64,000 nt of DNA, taken from contig CM019719.1 of NCBI GenBank assembly GCA_009760885.1, positions 28,205,084 through 28,269,083 on the forward strand, read 5' to 3'. Under the pieces are notes generated by a model that made no database searches, was not told the origin of the DNA, and saw nothing but the letters and a program-made list of their open reading frames with translations. This DNA comes from Achatina immaculata. Taxonomy: Eukaryota; Mollusca; Gastropoda; Stylommatophora; Achatinidae. The position numbers were made by a program, and so were the translations under genes. Positions 45,451-56,907 of the stretch are shown piece after piece; position 1 is the first letter of the stretch; the number at the start of each line of letters is the position of its first letter.

Positions 45451-45639
45451 TTTTTTTTTACCGTTGGCTTTTTTTTTTAAACATTTCCAAGTCACATTCT
45501 TGAAATCGTTCTCGAAGGACGACAAGATCTCACCAGGAACAGTAACCAAGTCAAGTGAAAATCTGCTTTAATTTCTTCTCTCGTTATTTCTTAGCGTGTT
45601 ACAACGTTCTCCTTTCAATCTTATATCATTCCCTTGCCG

Positions 45640-45850
45640 TTAAACGTCACATAGGGCTCGCAAAGTAGTTCGCCAATTTTTCCTGTCTTCGGCGAGTCTT
45701 TCAACCTCATCAAAGGATTTGATGCCTCTTAACAATGTCATCTTCAGAGTTTCACGCGGTCTGCCTCTTTTTCTTTAGCCTGTTGTGTTCCACTTGATAG
45801 CTGGACTCCTTTCAATAACGACTGCTATTTCTTTCGAGCAGACTTGTAGA
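45640..45850 (-). pseudogene. LINE tail (family E)
   Basis: Minus strand: IKWNTTG, a stop, KRGRPRETLKM, then GIKSFDEVERLAEDRKNWRT and TLRALCDV with a stop. It is the same polyprotein end as 2905-3206, and lacks the LREAKLT segment. Confidence 0.8.
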
Positions 45851-46760
45851 CTAGAAGGGGAAAAAATGTACACAATGTGTACACTCCCAAAGTAAACCCA
45901 CACAAAAGGACCACAATAAGTACAGCACACTCAGAACCTTGTACCGTAGTCTGGAACCTACGCCGAGGACTTCAGGGAGATGAGTTGTATTTGAAGTGCT
46001 TGCCAACTACAGTGTGGATATACCAGCAAATGAGAAATCCAATCGCAAATGGCGTAGGTCGACCTTTGACCCCGAGCGATACACCTGTGCGGGCCGCAGC
46101 ATGACAAAATAATCAGACGATAAACCTGGCAGACGTTTCTTACCCCCGCTGTGGACCGCACGTTCTCAGGGTTGAATTGGCGCCAAAACAAACTGCACAG
46201 GAAACGACAGCAATTTGTGAATACTTCATGGCATGCAGAGGTAGTCCAGAAGATGAGGAATTCCCTTACAAAAATATCCAGCCTTATTAAACCTCTTCTC
46301 CCCAACTCTCTACGACCTTCACCGAAACTCCACATTATAGTGCCTGCTATTTCGCATCTTTGTTCTGTCTTCACCTCATACCTGGACATACCTGGATTTC
46401 TGTGAGCAGAATACTCTCAGATGATTACACCTGTCCCTTCCCACCTTACATATGTAAAAACCAGGGCTAGTGGTATCATTACAGCGGCTAGGCAGCTGGC
46501 TAGAGTACAGGCGTCAGAGGAATTCAGAGCTGACCTTTATGGAGTGGTTCAAGTAGTTGGCTTTGGCAAGGAAGCAAAAGCCAGCTTGCCGCCGGCCACG
46601 GTAATTGTTAAGAAGAAGTTGGGTTATTAAACATCCAAATTTCCTTGTGCTTCCGTCAGTGTCTGAAGGTTGACTTACACTTTGTCAGTTTATTTATCAT
46701 TGTCTGAACAGTTCTTGTACCTACGTCAGATAATTATGTGGTCTTGCTCTTCTTTCAGTG
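45851..46760. other. No recognisable gene
   Basis: Overlapping ORFs at 45958-46389 (-), 46151-46405 (+) and 46421-46630 (+) show no known motif. The codon-like texture at 46440-46600 (RASGIITAARQLARVQASEE) is a little more protein-like than its surroundings, but I cannot identify it. Confidence 0.3.
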
Positions 46761-46764
46761 TCTA

Positions 46765-46892
46765 CAGGTGTCATCATAATCATCGCCTTTCACTCCCTTG
46801 AAAACATAGGCCACGGATAAAGGCTCTCCAGTCATCCTTGTTCTTGGAATTATTCTCTGCTTCCTTCCATGTGTATCCCATTGCTCTCTGAT
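46765..46892 (-). pseudogene. LINE tail fragment (family A)
   Basis: Minus strand has the AENNSKNKDDWRAFI region, almost the same nucleotides as 31820-31905. It stops where a SINE begins at about 46890. Confidence 0.75.
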
Positions 46893-47137
46893 ATAGATAG
46901 ATTTATAGTCCCATAGCAAATGCCATAGGGGATGACGCTTTAGAGACCTCATTAAGCATATGAGGTAGGGTGGCCAGTTTCTTTCCTTCCCAGATTTTCT
47001 CTGGTACCCATTTTACGAGGCTGGGTCGACCTCGGGGTCGTATTGGTCGGAAAAAAATGTCGTACAGCTCGGGAATTCGAACCCTCCACCATTCGGTTTC
47101 TAGATGAGTGCTCTAACCACTACGATAGCTGGTCTTT
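46893..47137 (-). mobile_element. tRNA-derived SINE, nearly full length
   Basis: Minus-strand head: GATAGCTATCGTAGTGG-type A box (GTAGTGGTTAGAGCAC at about 47107-47124) and B box GGAGGGTTCGAATTCC at 47070-47086. The body has GGTACCCATTTTACGAGGCT (plus strand) as in the other copies. Region 47138-47636 beyond has no gene. Confidence 0.8.
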
Positions 47138-47637
47138 TATCTTTACATTTTACTTTGTCTTTTGACTTTACGACACACATTTGTGAACAGTTTTTATTTT
47201 CCAAAGAATATATTTGCACACGGATTCAAAATTTTGTGCACGAATGACAAAACCTTAGAGGACACATCAGTCACACCCTGCCTGCTTACCACGTTTCTTA
47301 TCATAATTGTGCCCATTATTCCGTAGTGTAGTGTTCCACTATAACAAATATTTTCAAAAGAGTAATAATTTAGGAGGAAAAATTGGGGCGTGGGTGGAAA
47401 GAAAACGTTAAAGATTTTTTTGTTTGGAAACAGTTGTAAAGCAGCAATTATAGACCCTAGTCAATACATTTTAGCCTCGCTTCGGCTGGTAGCGTGACGC
47501 CTGGTTATCGAAGTGTTTCGAACATCCGTACTTCATGTCGAAAGTTCAAGGTCGATAGTTCGTCGAAGGCATTCCTGACAGTCTAGCTGCAGAAACTGGT
47601 ACCTGATATGTCCGGGGGGGGGGGGTGGCTAATGAAA

Positions 47638-48045
47638 TGTGGTCGGGGCGTGAAATCTCCTCACTGTGGTCGGGGCGTGAAATCTCCTCACTGTGGTCGG
47701 GGCGTGAAATCTCCTCACTGTGGTCGGGGCGTGAAATCTCCTCACTGTGGTCGGGGCGTGAAATCTCCTCACTGTGGTCGGGGCGTGAAATCTCCTCACT
47801 GTGGTCGGGGCGTGAAATCTCCTCACTGTGGTCGGGGCGTGAAATCTCCTCACTGTGGTCGGGGCGTGAAATCTCCTCACTGTGGTCGGGGCGTGAAATC
47901 TCCTCACTGTGGTCGGGGCGTGAAATCTCCTCACTGTGGTCGGGGCGTGAAATCTCCTCACTGTGGTCGGGGCGTGAAATCTCCTCACTGTGGTCGGGGC
48001 GTGAAATCTCCTCACTGTGGTCGGGGCGTGAAATCTCACTGTATC
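47638..48045. repeat. 27 bp minisatellite, 15 units, almost perfect
   Basis: Unit GGTCGGGGCGTGAAATCTCC plus TCACTGT. Fourteen units are identical and the last lacks three bases. A 27-bp period keeps three frames open, giving CGRGVKSPH, SLWSGREIS and minus-strand RRFHAPTTV repeats. A poly-G run at 47614-47625 adjoins it. Confidence 0.98.
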
Positions 48046-48850
48046 AAATTCTAGCGCGCTGTCAGGGTCTGAGAATCTGAGCTCAAACATCGTGTACTCT
48101 GTGTGACATGGCAGTGATGAAAAACCAGTCCAAAAAAATAGTACAGGTAGACGGAGGTGTATAGTTCAGTGTTACAAAACACAACAAGGAGGAAGGGAAG
48201 GAGACCATAACGAGAAGAAAACGTGGAAATGAAAGCAAGAAGGGAGAGAAAAAAAAACATAAACATTCGGAAGGGGTTACTTACCTTTACTTATTCAAGA
48301 GAGGTAATTAGTGTAATATATTTATAACTTACATACTCTGTTACAGCCAAGAGTTTGATCCAAATTGCTTTTCCCCATGGTTATCCTTGTTATCCATAGT
48401 GTATGTTTTCATTTTAAACTTCCTCTAGAACTTGGCTTCCCAGCAGCCAGCGAGACTTTTCCCCCCTCCTGCAAGGGAGGTTACTTTTAAAACGTAATTT
48501 ATCTGATTAGAATTAACACAAACATAAAAAAAAACATTTCTTTTAAAAGACACATGGTATATATTAGCATGCCTGGCTAAATTACAATCAGTCAGTTCAT
48601 CTTTACTACACAACAGTCAACTTCTTCTCATTTTTATGGAGGTTTCCAGAAACTGGTTGATTTAAAATGTGACCTGCCGCTCGAATTCTGCGTACAGTTG
48701 TGGCCCTTGAGGCTACTGAAACTGGATATCGCGGCTCTAGAAGCCAATAATATGATACGTGAAATACTCCAGTGACATTCTGGAGCAAATCTTCTGGGAA
48801 ATTGCTGCTGTATTCAAATGACTGGGGGGGGGGGGGGAGTGTCATTGGAA
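48046..48850. other. No recognisable gene
   Basis: Short ORFs only. A poly-G run lies at 48824-48837. Confidence 0.4.
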
Positions 48851-48854
48851 CTCT

Positions 48855-48990
48855 TGTTACAGATCAGAGATTCTTTATCTGTTTAAGACTATAGATCAGG
48901 GATTCTTTATCTGTTTAAGATTATAGATCAGGGATTCTTTATCTGTTTAAGGTTATAGATCAGGATTTATTTATCTGCTTAGGATTATAG
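48855..48990. repeat. 32 bp tandem repeat, 4 units
   Basis: TAGATCAGGGATTCTTTATC plus TGTTTAAGATTA, with small changes. Confidence 0.93.
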
Positions 48991-49189
48991 ATCCACAGTG
49001 AATTATCCAGTGTGTCTTCATAAGCGTTTCACTAGAATGACGAAATAATCATCATCATCATCATCGTTGTCGCCATTCTCGTAGGTGCCAGTATATCTTG
49101 AAAATGTCACTTGCTTAACTGTACTTAACATGTGGAAAAGTTTGGAAGAGAACAGTTAAAAGAAAGTTTAAATTAGAGAATGAGTTCAT

Positions 49190-49520
49190 ATACCCCTCAT
49201 CATTTGATTCCCATATCCCCATCATTTGGTTCTCATATTCCCATCATTTGGTTCTCATATCCCCATCATTTGGTTCTCATACCCTCATAATTTGACTCCC
49301 ATATCACCATCATTTGGTTCCCATATCTCATTCATTTTGTCCTCATACCCTCATCATATGATTCCCATACCCCCATCATTTGATTCTCATACCCTCATCA
49401 TTTGATTCTCATATCACCATCATGTGTTTCCCATACCCTCATCATTTCATTCTCATATTTGTCACTTAGTTCCCATACTCCCATCATTTGGTTTCCATAC
49501 CCCCATCATTTGGTTCCCAT
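49190..49520. repeat. 22 bp minisatellite, about 15 units
   Basis: CCCCATCATTTGGTTCTCAT plus AT, with ATTC/GTTC and CCC/CTC variants. A (ATC)n run lies shortly before, at 49050-49065. Confidence 0.94.
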
Positions 49521-49816
49521 AGTGAGTATGGTGGCTCCTATCACAAGGCCCTTGACATAGATCAACATCGAGACTCGCCTTTGCCAGAGGAATTTGATCC
49601 TTCCAACCCGTTTGGATGTATGAGGCAAGACATAAAAGTCGATTTTTAAAGTACAGATAATTCTCATATCGTTCATCCACACCTCAAGATATTGTCTTCT
49701 CTCAGTTTTATCCCTGTTTGTTGTCTCTTGCAAAACGTTTTCAAACCAACTTCGCATCCAGATGAATCCTTGCATTCTGAGTTTATTTTGCTCTGTTCAC
49801 TTTAAGTTTGATCTTG

Positions 49817-50573
49817 GACAAGGTTTCTCAACCTTTTTGTCATTCCCCCCCCCCCCCCCTCGAAACCCTTGGAATATATTTTTTAACCCTGGGGGAGTCC
49901 TGCATTAAAATATTTACCACCGTTTATTTTTCGCCTTCTTCCAGCTATCACCAACCCCCCCCCCCCCTTTCCCCTCCACTTCCAAACAAGATAAACCAAT
50001 TCTAATAAAGGCACTAATGTAGGCAGAGAAAAAAAGAGTTTTTTTCCCTTCTAATTCATACGGCAGACCGCCATAGCCAAAACGAAGAATAATAAACGTA
50101 TAGTATACAAAATGTTTTACCAAAAATAGCACTAAGATGGACACCACAGGGGAACAGAAGTAAGGGTAGACCAAAAGAGACATGGAGAAGAGCAACAGAA
50201 AGGATGTTGAGCAATAGAAGGCTCACCTGGGCAAGAGCAGACAAAAAAGGCGAAGGACAGGCATTTGTGGAAAACCCTTGCGGTAGCCCCATGTGCCCTG
50301 AGCACTTAACGTTCAGAGAGAGAGATACAAAATGTTAATCAGGTATAGCCTTTGGTATGTGAGTTGTGCAACGGTAAGTTTTGTTTTTGTTTTGTTTTTT
50401 TCTTGTGTAGAACTAAAAATGACTTTTTAACCAATCTGTTTTGAACAAAAAACAAAATCACGTAGCTAGGCCATTGGGTTCCCCAAGAAGTATCCAATAG
50501 GGGTTTTTTTCAATCACAATCCCTAGAGGAACCTCTGCAACACCGTCCCAGAACCCCAGGCTGAGAAACTCTG
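49817..50573. mobile_element. hAT-like element with a LINE tail nested inside
   Basis: The left end CAAGGTTTCTCAACCTTTTT (49819-49838) and right end GGCTGAGAAACTCTG (50559-50573) are imperfect inverted repeats of the hAT type. Poly-C runs lie at 49846-49858 and 49954-49967. A LINE family D tail occupies 50095-50330. No transposase coding is seen. Confidence 0.6.
50095..50335 (+). pseudogene. LINE tail (family D)
   Basis: Plus-strand frame: PKIALRWTPQGNRSKGRPKE, TWRRATERMLSNRRLTWARA, then ENPCGSPMCPEHLT. The downstream half shows how the truncated copies at 18760 and 28400 would continue. Confidence 0.85.
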
Positions 50574-51128
50574 ATGTAGAAGGCCAAAAACCCTAGTACC
50601 CTCCCTTTCTTTCTCTAATGGATCGTCTTTCGTTTGTAAAACTACCTTCATACATCTTCCGCCATTTTGTAGCAGTTTTACGAGAGACAAAGTTTTACTC
50701 CTTTCTTATCCAACTGGTTGTAGAGAGAAGAGAAAATTGGAATTGATTTCCCTGGTTCTTCATAAACTTTTCAGAAAAGAACCCCCCCCCCCCCTTTCCC
50801 AACTCCCCCATTCCCCAAACAATTCTCCCCCAAACGATTCACCACATTTGTCGACTTGGAAACCGGTTTATTCTTCCAGAGTTTAAACTTTCACAAACTG
50901 GAACTGTTGTACACCTGTTTCTTGTGTAAACAGACAAGGTAAGAAAGCCAAGCTTACCTGCTCCTGGAAGAAAGAAACACAAGAGTTCTCTTCTTTCTGA
51001 TGCGGATACTGCAGGTCAAAAACTCCGTGCTTAATTGGGGCGCTTGCTTTAAGGCGTACGCGTGTTTTATATTCCTCCAGGTTTTATCTCCTGCCCTAAC
51101 CAGCTTTATCTCCTCTCCCCATTACTAC
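50574..51128. other. No recognisable gene; poly-C run
   Basis: A poly-C run lies at about 50781-50793. Nothing else recognisable. Confidence 0.4.
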
Positions 51129-51129
51129 T

Positions 51130-51392
51130 GCGGCCAGGTTAGCTGAGTGGTTAGCCGTTCGGCCTACTAATCTGGTGGTACCGAGTTCAGTCCCAGGAGT
51201 GGGATTTTTTTTTCTGGTGCACACCAAAAAAAGACACCCGGCCTCTAACGGGTACCGGAGATATCTGGGAAGGTAAAGCGGCCAGGTGTGATACTGACCA
51301 CGTCACACTTTCATGTGCCGAAGGTCATGGAAAAATACAGGCCTAACGCTGGAACACCTTGATGACCTGGAAGCAGGAATTTTACCTTTATC
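51130..51392 (+). mobile_element. tRNA-derived SINE, full length
   Basis: The head has A box GGTTAGCTGAGTGGTTAG (51137-51154) and B box GAGTTCAGTCCCAGG (51184-51198). The body has CCGGCCTCTAACGGGTACCG, GATACTGACCACGTCACACT and TTCATGTGCCGAAGG. It ends in AATTTTACCTTTATCTC. It is the reference copy for the family in this window. Confidence 0.85.
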
Positions 51393-51466
51393 TCATTATT
51401 ACCACCATCACTAACTACATCTACTTTTTTGCTTTTCTCTTGTTTTGTTATATGTTATATCCCTTT

Positions 51467-51473
<7 letters not shown>

Positions 51474-51499
<26 letters not shown>

Positions 51500-51520
51500 A
51501 TATATATATATATACTTGTA
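51474..51520. repeat. (TA)n microsatellite
   Basis: TATATATATATATATATATA with an AAATA interruption. Confidence 0.96.
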
Positions 51521-51599
51521 TATATAAATCTGTGCTATACTCTTATTCTTTCTTTCTCAATGCTTTACATGTTCTTCCTCTGTGTAGTAAAATCAATCA

Positions 51600-52245
51600 C
51601 TCCATCAAAGCTCTTTGGTCAGACTAGAGATCACTCCCTCAACACTCTTTGATCTCACTATAGATCACTCTCTCAGCACTCTTTGATCTGACTAGAGATC
51701 ACTCTCTCAACACTCTTTGGTCAGGCTAGAGATCACTCCCTCAACACACTTTGATCTGAATAGAGATCACTCCCTCAACACTCTTTGATCTGAATAGAGA
51801 TCACTCCCTCAGCACTCTTTGGTCAGACTAGAAATCACTCCCTCAACACTCTTTGGTCAGACTAGAAATCACCCCCCTCAATACTCTTTGATCAGAGTAG
51901 AGATCACTCCCTCAACACTCTTTGGTCAGACTAGAAATCACTCCCCTCAATACTCTTTGATCAGAATAGAGATCACTCCCTCAACACTCTTTGATCTGAA
52001 TAGAGATCACTCCCTCAACACTCTTTGATCTGAATAGAGATCACTCCCTCAACACTCTTTGGTCAGACTAGAAATCACTCCCTCAACACTCTTTGGTCAG
52101 ACTAGAAATCACCCCCCTCAATACTCTTTGATCAGAGTAGAGATCACTCCCTCAACACTCTTTGGTCAGACTAGAAATCACCCCCCTCAATACTCTTTGA
52201 TCAGAATGGAGATCACTCCCTCAACACTCTTTGGTCAGGCTACCA
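51600..52245. repeat. 34 bp minisatellite, about 19 units, with a 240 bp higher-order duplication
   Basis: Units are TAGAGATCACTCCCTCAACA plus CTCTTTGATCTGAA or CTCTTTGGTCAGAC. The ordered block at about 51790-52000 recurs at 52030-52240 with an offset of exactly 240 bp, so a multi-unit segment was copied. Confidence 0.96.
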
Positions 52246-52324
52246 AACATCCTTGCATGTCAAAACTGAAGCTGGCATTTGGTTTCATAACACACCCTCG
52301 CGAACATCTTTTACCCGGAGAGGT

Positions 52325-52515
52325 CTAGAAATTTCTAGCTCCCCTGGGAGAGAATTCCAGCAAATGTTCTAGCTGCCTTGAGAGAGAAGTCCAGCAGAAT
52401 GATCCAGCTGCCCTGAGAGAGAAGTCCAGGAGAATGTTCTAACTGCCCCGAGAGAGAATTCCAGCAGAATGTTCTAGCCGCCCTGAGAGAGAAGTCCAGT
52501 AGAATGCTCTAGCTG
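52325..52515. repeat. ~35 bp tandem repeat, 5 units
   Basis: CTAGCTGCCCTGAGAGAGAA plus GTCCAGCAGAATGTT. It follows the 34-bp array after about 80 bp. Confidence 0.93.
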
Positions 52516-53317
52516 GTGTGTGGAAGCGCTGTATGGCAGGGTAATTTGCTGTCCCGCCCAGTGATGGCGATGGCCACAAAAGCTGGCGATGGAAAGCTTC
52601 TTGTCACGAATGTCTTCCTACCTTAACTGTAAGATGGATCACTTCTTACTTCCTGGTGAGCTAAACGCCAGAGCCTCGATATACGTTGGAAGGAAACAAG
52701 AACAATGCAATGAAATCTTTGCAAAGAAAAATTTTAACTAGTACTAGCCGCAGTATTTATAACATGAATTACTTCCCTACCGTTGATATAGGCTTCTTAT
52801 AAACGCATCTATAAGTCAATCTTATGAGGTCCCCCCCCCCCCCCCCGCCAAAAAAAAAATGTGAAAAATTAACTTATCTCTCAGTTTCGTCCAGTGAGTT
52901 CATGTTAGCTGAACCTGCTAGCTCACATGATCTTGCTCATCTACAGATTTTTTTTTTGTGGGTAAAGGGTGCGCGCACTCGTATTTTCCACAATCTGGGT
53001 CAGCAGAGTTTAACATACTGTACTACCTGAGAATGTTGTATCACGTGACAGCTGAGGAAAAAGAACTGCGTACAGGGGAGGGCTGGAGGATAGTTGCTTT
53101 CCTTGAAACAGGTAAAACATGTCGGATTCCTGGCTTCTATACCAGACAAAACCTGAAGCAAACTGGATCTGGCTGGAGAAGCAGCACCCGCTTTATGTTA
53201 ATGGTCACTGCCTTTTCTGTCAGAGGTTTTTAACTCATAAGAGCGTTAGTATTTAACGCTAGGAAACGGTTTATTTTATTCTAGATTTGAGCTTTTTTTT
53301 TTTTGTTTTTCTTCTTC
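52516..53317. other. No recognisable gene; poly-C run
   Basis: A poly-C run lies at 52831-52846. An ORF at 52958-53233 has no known motif. Confidence 0.35.
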
Positions 53318-53590
53318 TAATACTGATATCTTATCTGATTATCTCTGACTTGTTCTTTGACTAACTCTGATATCTTATTTGATTACCTCCGACTTGTTCT
53401 TTGACTAACTCTGATATCTTATTTGGTTATCTCTGACTTGTTCTTTGACTAACTCTGATATCTTATTTGATTACCTCCGACTTGCTCTTTGACTAACTCT
53501 GATATCTTATTTGGTTATCTCCGACTTGTTCTTTGACTAACTCTGACATCTTATTTGATTATCTCCGACTTGTTCTTTAACTAACGCTGT
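53318..53590. repeat. 44 bp minisatellite, 6 units
   Basis: TAACTCTGATATCTTATTTG plus ATTATCTCCGACTTGTTCTT and TGAC. Confidence 0.95.
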
Positions 53591-53789
53591 TAATTACAAC
53601 GGTCGTATTCTTCGCAAATATTCCAAAAAATGAAAACATCAGAAAGTTAACAATTCCTATGAGTCACAAGATTAGCAAGCAAGAAAGGAATGTTACTGCT
53701 TTCCGTTAACTTTAAAAAACAAATTAAATATCCAACACAGAAGTGCTATATTGAAATTTGTTATAATTAGTTAACGCGCACAACGCGTC

Positions 53790-53860
53790 AAAATGGCGCA
53801 GTTGCCAGCGCGCTCTTGTCAAATGCGGAGGCCATTGGTTCAAGATGGCCCCGGAGATAC
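53790..53860 (+). mobile_element. tRNA-like sequence (SINE head or tRNA pseudogene)
   Basis: AATGGCGCAGTTGCCAGCGC followed by GCGGAGGCCATTGGTTCAAG resembles tRNA A- and B-box regions in the right order and spacing. The anticodon stem does not pair well and the acceptor stem is absent, so it is not a working tRNA. Confidence 0.4.
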
Positions 53861-54289
53861 CGAAGACACTCATATAAATATCTTCAACAGTGCTCAACTG
53901 AATGTAACTAATTACTAAGTTCAGTAAGCAATCACGGGATCGCCATATATCATGCACAGAGTTCGTAAACATTCACCGTGGAAATGTGGAAGTAATACTC
54001 GTATTCATAAACAACAGGTGAAGGCTTACAGGTGAATGTAAACACCCGCATACAGTATAGCTCCGCATCGTTTAGCAGTTAACTTTAGTCTCCCCACAAA
54101 AGCTCGACTCTCGTATCAAATGTAATATCCTCCCATCTTTACATCTCTAACAATTCAGAGTGTTTTACTTGTCAGCGCATTATATACATTATATTATCAA
54201 TTTGTACATTTTGTGCCCGTCTTTCGTAGAAGAAGGATACAGAAAAGATACAGTGTTGGATTTTTCGTATATTTTTGGTGGTTTTTTTT

Positions 54290-54445
54290 TTTAGATCTTT
54301 TGCGTTGTTTTTGTATGTGCTCCTTGAAAAAGGATTGTTACGTGTTCCTCATTTTTACTGCTTATCTTTCTTCCTGCTTTTCTTGTTCCTACCAACTTTC
54401 CTCACTCTTTCTATCTTTTTTGTGAAACTGAACCCTATACCTCTG
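54290..54445. repeat. Dispersed repeat shared with 6225-6390
   Basis: CTCCTTGAAAAAGGATTG, GTGTTCCTCATTTTTACTGC and a final GTGAAACTGAACCC parallel the other copy. The class is unknown. Neighbouring 53861-54290 and 54446-54945 show no gene; a tRNA-like A-box (GATGTAGTGGTTAGAGCAC, minus strand) lies at about 54880-54900. Confidence 0.4.
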
Positions 54446-54947
54446 TCTACCTCAACTATCATTTTGGCAACAAAGTATTTTATCTCATTTTTTTTTTCAT
54501 ATAAATTAATTCCAAATTACCATTTTTGATGCCAAAAAAAAAACAAAACGTGAGTTATTTTGTTATGAACGTTGGCAAAATGTGACAAGTATGAAAAATG
54601 AGCTATAAATCTTTTTTTATGACTTTGGTTTCAGAAGTGTCCCAAAATAACTAAATGCTGTTTTATAAGCTAAAAAGGTTCTTCCCTAATCCATTGAATT
54701 GAAAGTTCAGGTTAATATACTACGTGCAATTACTTCTATCATTCGAGACGAGGTGTAAGGTTCAGAACATTTGCAAAATGCTACTCAAAACTGTGATTGG
54801 ATGTAGCGAGCATAACGCTAAATATGTGAGCCTCATCACCAGACAGATAGACTTTCTTGGCTTCTGTCAGGCTGGAGAGTGCTCTAACCACTACATCACC
54901 GCAGCATGAAATTAAGCATCGCTTAAATTTAACCCAGAAAAATGCTT

Positions 54948-55445
54948 TTGTGTTTGTAAATCTGTATGCTCCATCTTGTTTGTAAATCTGTATGCTGCAT
55001 CTTGTTTGTAAATCTGTATGCTCCATTTTGCTTGTAAATCTGTATGCTCCATCATGTTTGTAAATCTGTATGCTCCATCATGTTTGTAAATCTGTATGCT
55101 CCATTTTGTTTGTAAATCTGTATGTTCCATCTTGTTTGTAAATATGTATGCTCCATCTTGTTTGTAAATATGTATGCTCCATCATGTTTGTAAATCTGTA
55201 TGTTCCAGCTTGTTTGTAAATCTGTATGCTCCATCATGTTTGTAAATCTGTATGTTCCATCTTGTTTGTAAATCTGTATGCTCCATCATGTTTGTAAATC
55301 TGTATGTTCCATCTTGTTTGTAAATCTGTATGCTCCATCTTATTTGTAAATCTGTATGTTCCATCTTGTTTGTAAATATGTATGCTCAATCATGTTTGTA
55401 AATATGTATGTTCCATCATGTTTGTAAATCTATGTGCTCCATCAT
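54948..55445. repeat. 26 bp minisatellite, about 19 units
   Basis: CTTGTTTGTAAATCTGTATG plus CTCCAT, with CTCCATC/GTTCCATC and CTTG/CATG variants. The minus strand reads as overlapping MEHTDLQT and IQIYK repeats. Confidence 0.96.
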
Positions 55446-55469
55446 AACCCCGAAACTTTATAAAAATGG

Positions 55470-55745
55470 AATTTAGAATACTCTTCTGTGAACCAAACCA
55501 AACCAAAAAAAATGTGTTTCGTGACCGCTTATGTGAACCAAATTTTAAAAAAAACTGTTTTGTTCGCTCTTCTGTGGGAAAAAAAATGTGTTTCGCTCGC
55601 TCTTCTGTGAACCAAACAGAAGAAACTATGCTTCGTTCGCATTTCTGTGAACCAAACCAACAACAACAACAACAAAAACTGGGCTTCGTTCGGACTTCTG
55701 TGAACCAAACCAAAAAAACTGGGTTTCGTTCGCTGCGATTGACTG
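55470..55745. repeat. Degenerate ~43 bp repeat, about 6 units
   Basis: TTCTGTGAACCAAACC, an A-rich part, then GTTTCGTTCGC. A-tract length varies, and (CAA)n appears at 55660-55675. Confidence 0.8.
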
Positions 55746-56502
55746 CTTTTTTTTTTTTTTCGTCATCACAGCTCCAGGTTCTGGACTGGAGCAAGATTAT
55801 TTCCAGTCTGTTACACTTGAACCACCACTTGCTATATCTCGTGGGATTAATTAAGGACCTTAATGTGGCACAGTATTGACGCGTGCTAGATGTAGCATCA
55901 CAGTACCATAATGATAATTAATGCCATGCGGTGAAAGGTAGCAGCTGGGAGAACACATGGAGTAAGGCGGAAGAGAACAAATGGAGGGAACTGGAATAAG
56001 AAAGTCAGGAGCAGGGATGAATGTAGACAGACTATATCCGCTAGGAGGAGCCACAAGAATGGAGTAGTAAAGAGTGAGAATGAACAAACGATTTTTCGAA
56101 GGATGAAGCGCGCAGGTGTAAAATATGTGATGATGACTATTAATTGGCTTGGGTTTGATTTTGGATGACTGTTATTACTTATTACTTATCGCTTATTACT
56201 TTTTATTGCTCATTTTTTTTATCACCCTTTTAACTTCTTCACTTATTACTCCTTTACTTCTTTCCCTCAACTCGCGTGTCACCCCAAAATCTCATTTCTT
56301 CATCTTTTAACTTTAGTCATTGTTTAACGCCGTCCAGTGGCCGTCAGTGGAGATTTCTGTAGTGCTCGCGGCTTAAATCGCTCGCCTAATGTAATGAGAA
56401 GGCGCCCAATAAAGTACAGCTGTGCCTGGAACATTCTTAATTACCGAGCCTCTCCTGGCGATCCTACCCAGGTTCTTTTCCTCTGTCAGCCCGTGTTCAT
56501 AT
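55746..56502. other. No recognisable gene
   Basis: Short (TTATTAC)n-like run at 56170-56205. Nothing else recognisable. Confidence 0.4.
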
Positions 56503-56705
56503 AAAAAGGTAAAAAGGTAAAGGTAATCCTGTCATGCCTTAGAGGCACATAGGGATATGGTGTTAGTGCCCATATTTTCCTTGACCTGTCAGCACACTAG
56601 AGGGTGATATGGTCAGTATCACGCCTGGCCGCCTTTCTTTCCCCAACTCCAGAAGAAGTCGGGTACCCATTTCTACAAAGCTCCCCTAAATTACCTTTGT
56701 GGCTG
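56503..56705 (-). mobile_element. tRNA-derived SINE, head missing
   Basis: The body has GATATGGTCAGTATCACGCC, CCAACTCCAGAAGAAG and GGGTACCCATTTC in the family order. The 3' end at 56503-56525 is (AAAAAGGT)n, that is (ACCTTT)n in element orientation, as at the end of the 51130 copy. It is truncated before the tRNA-like head. Confidence 0.75.
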
Positions 56706-56907
56706 AAAGATGAACTTATCATCTCAGTCATTCTCAACCTCCTCCAACAATCAATAAGCACAAAGAAGGCATAAATCTGATTCAGAAAAAGAAAATAAGG
56801 GTTGGTTTATTAACATAACCAGACACCACATACGTTTACACTAGAAAAACGTATAAACACACACAACAGGTCTCTCCATAGCGATTAAACACCGCGCACG
56901 AGAAATA

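Noticed and set aside
47608..48090. Three ~150-codon ORFs
   Set aside because: All three are translations of the same perfect 27-bp repeat, on both strands.
53790..53860. Functional tRNA gene
   Set aside because: The A/B-box-like segments are present, but the acceptor and anticodon stems do not pair.
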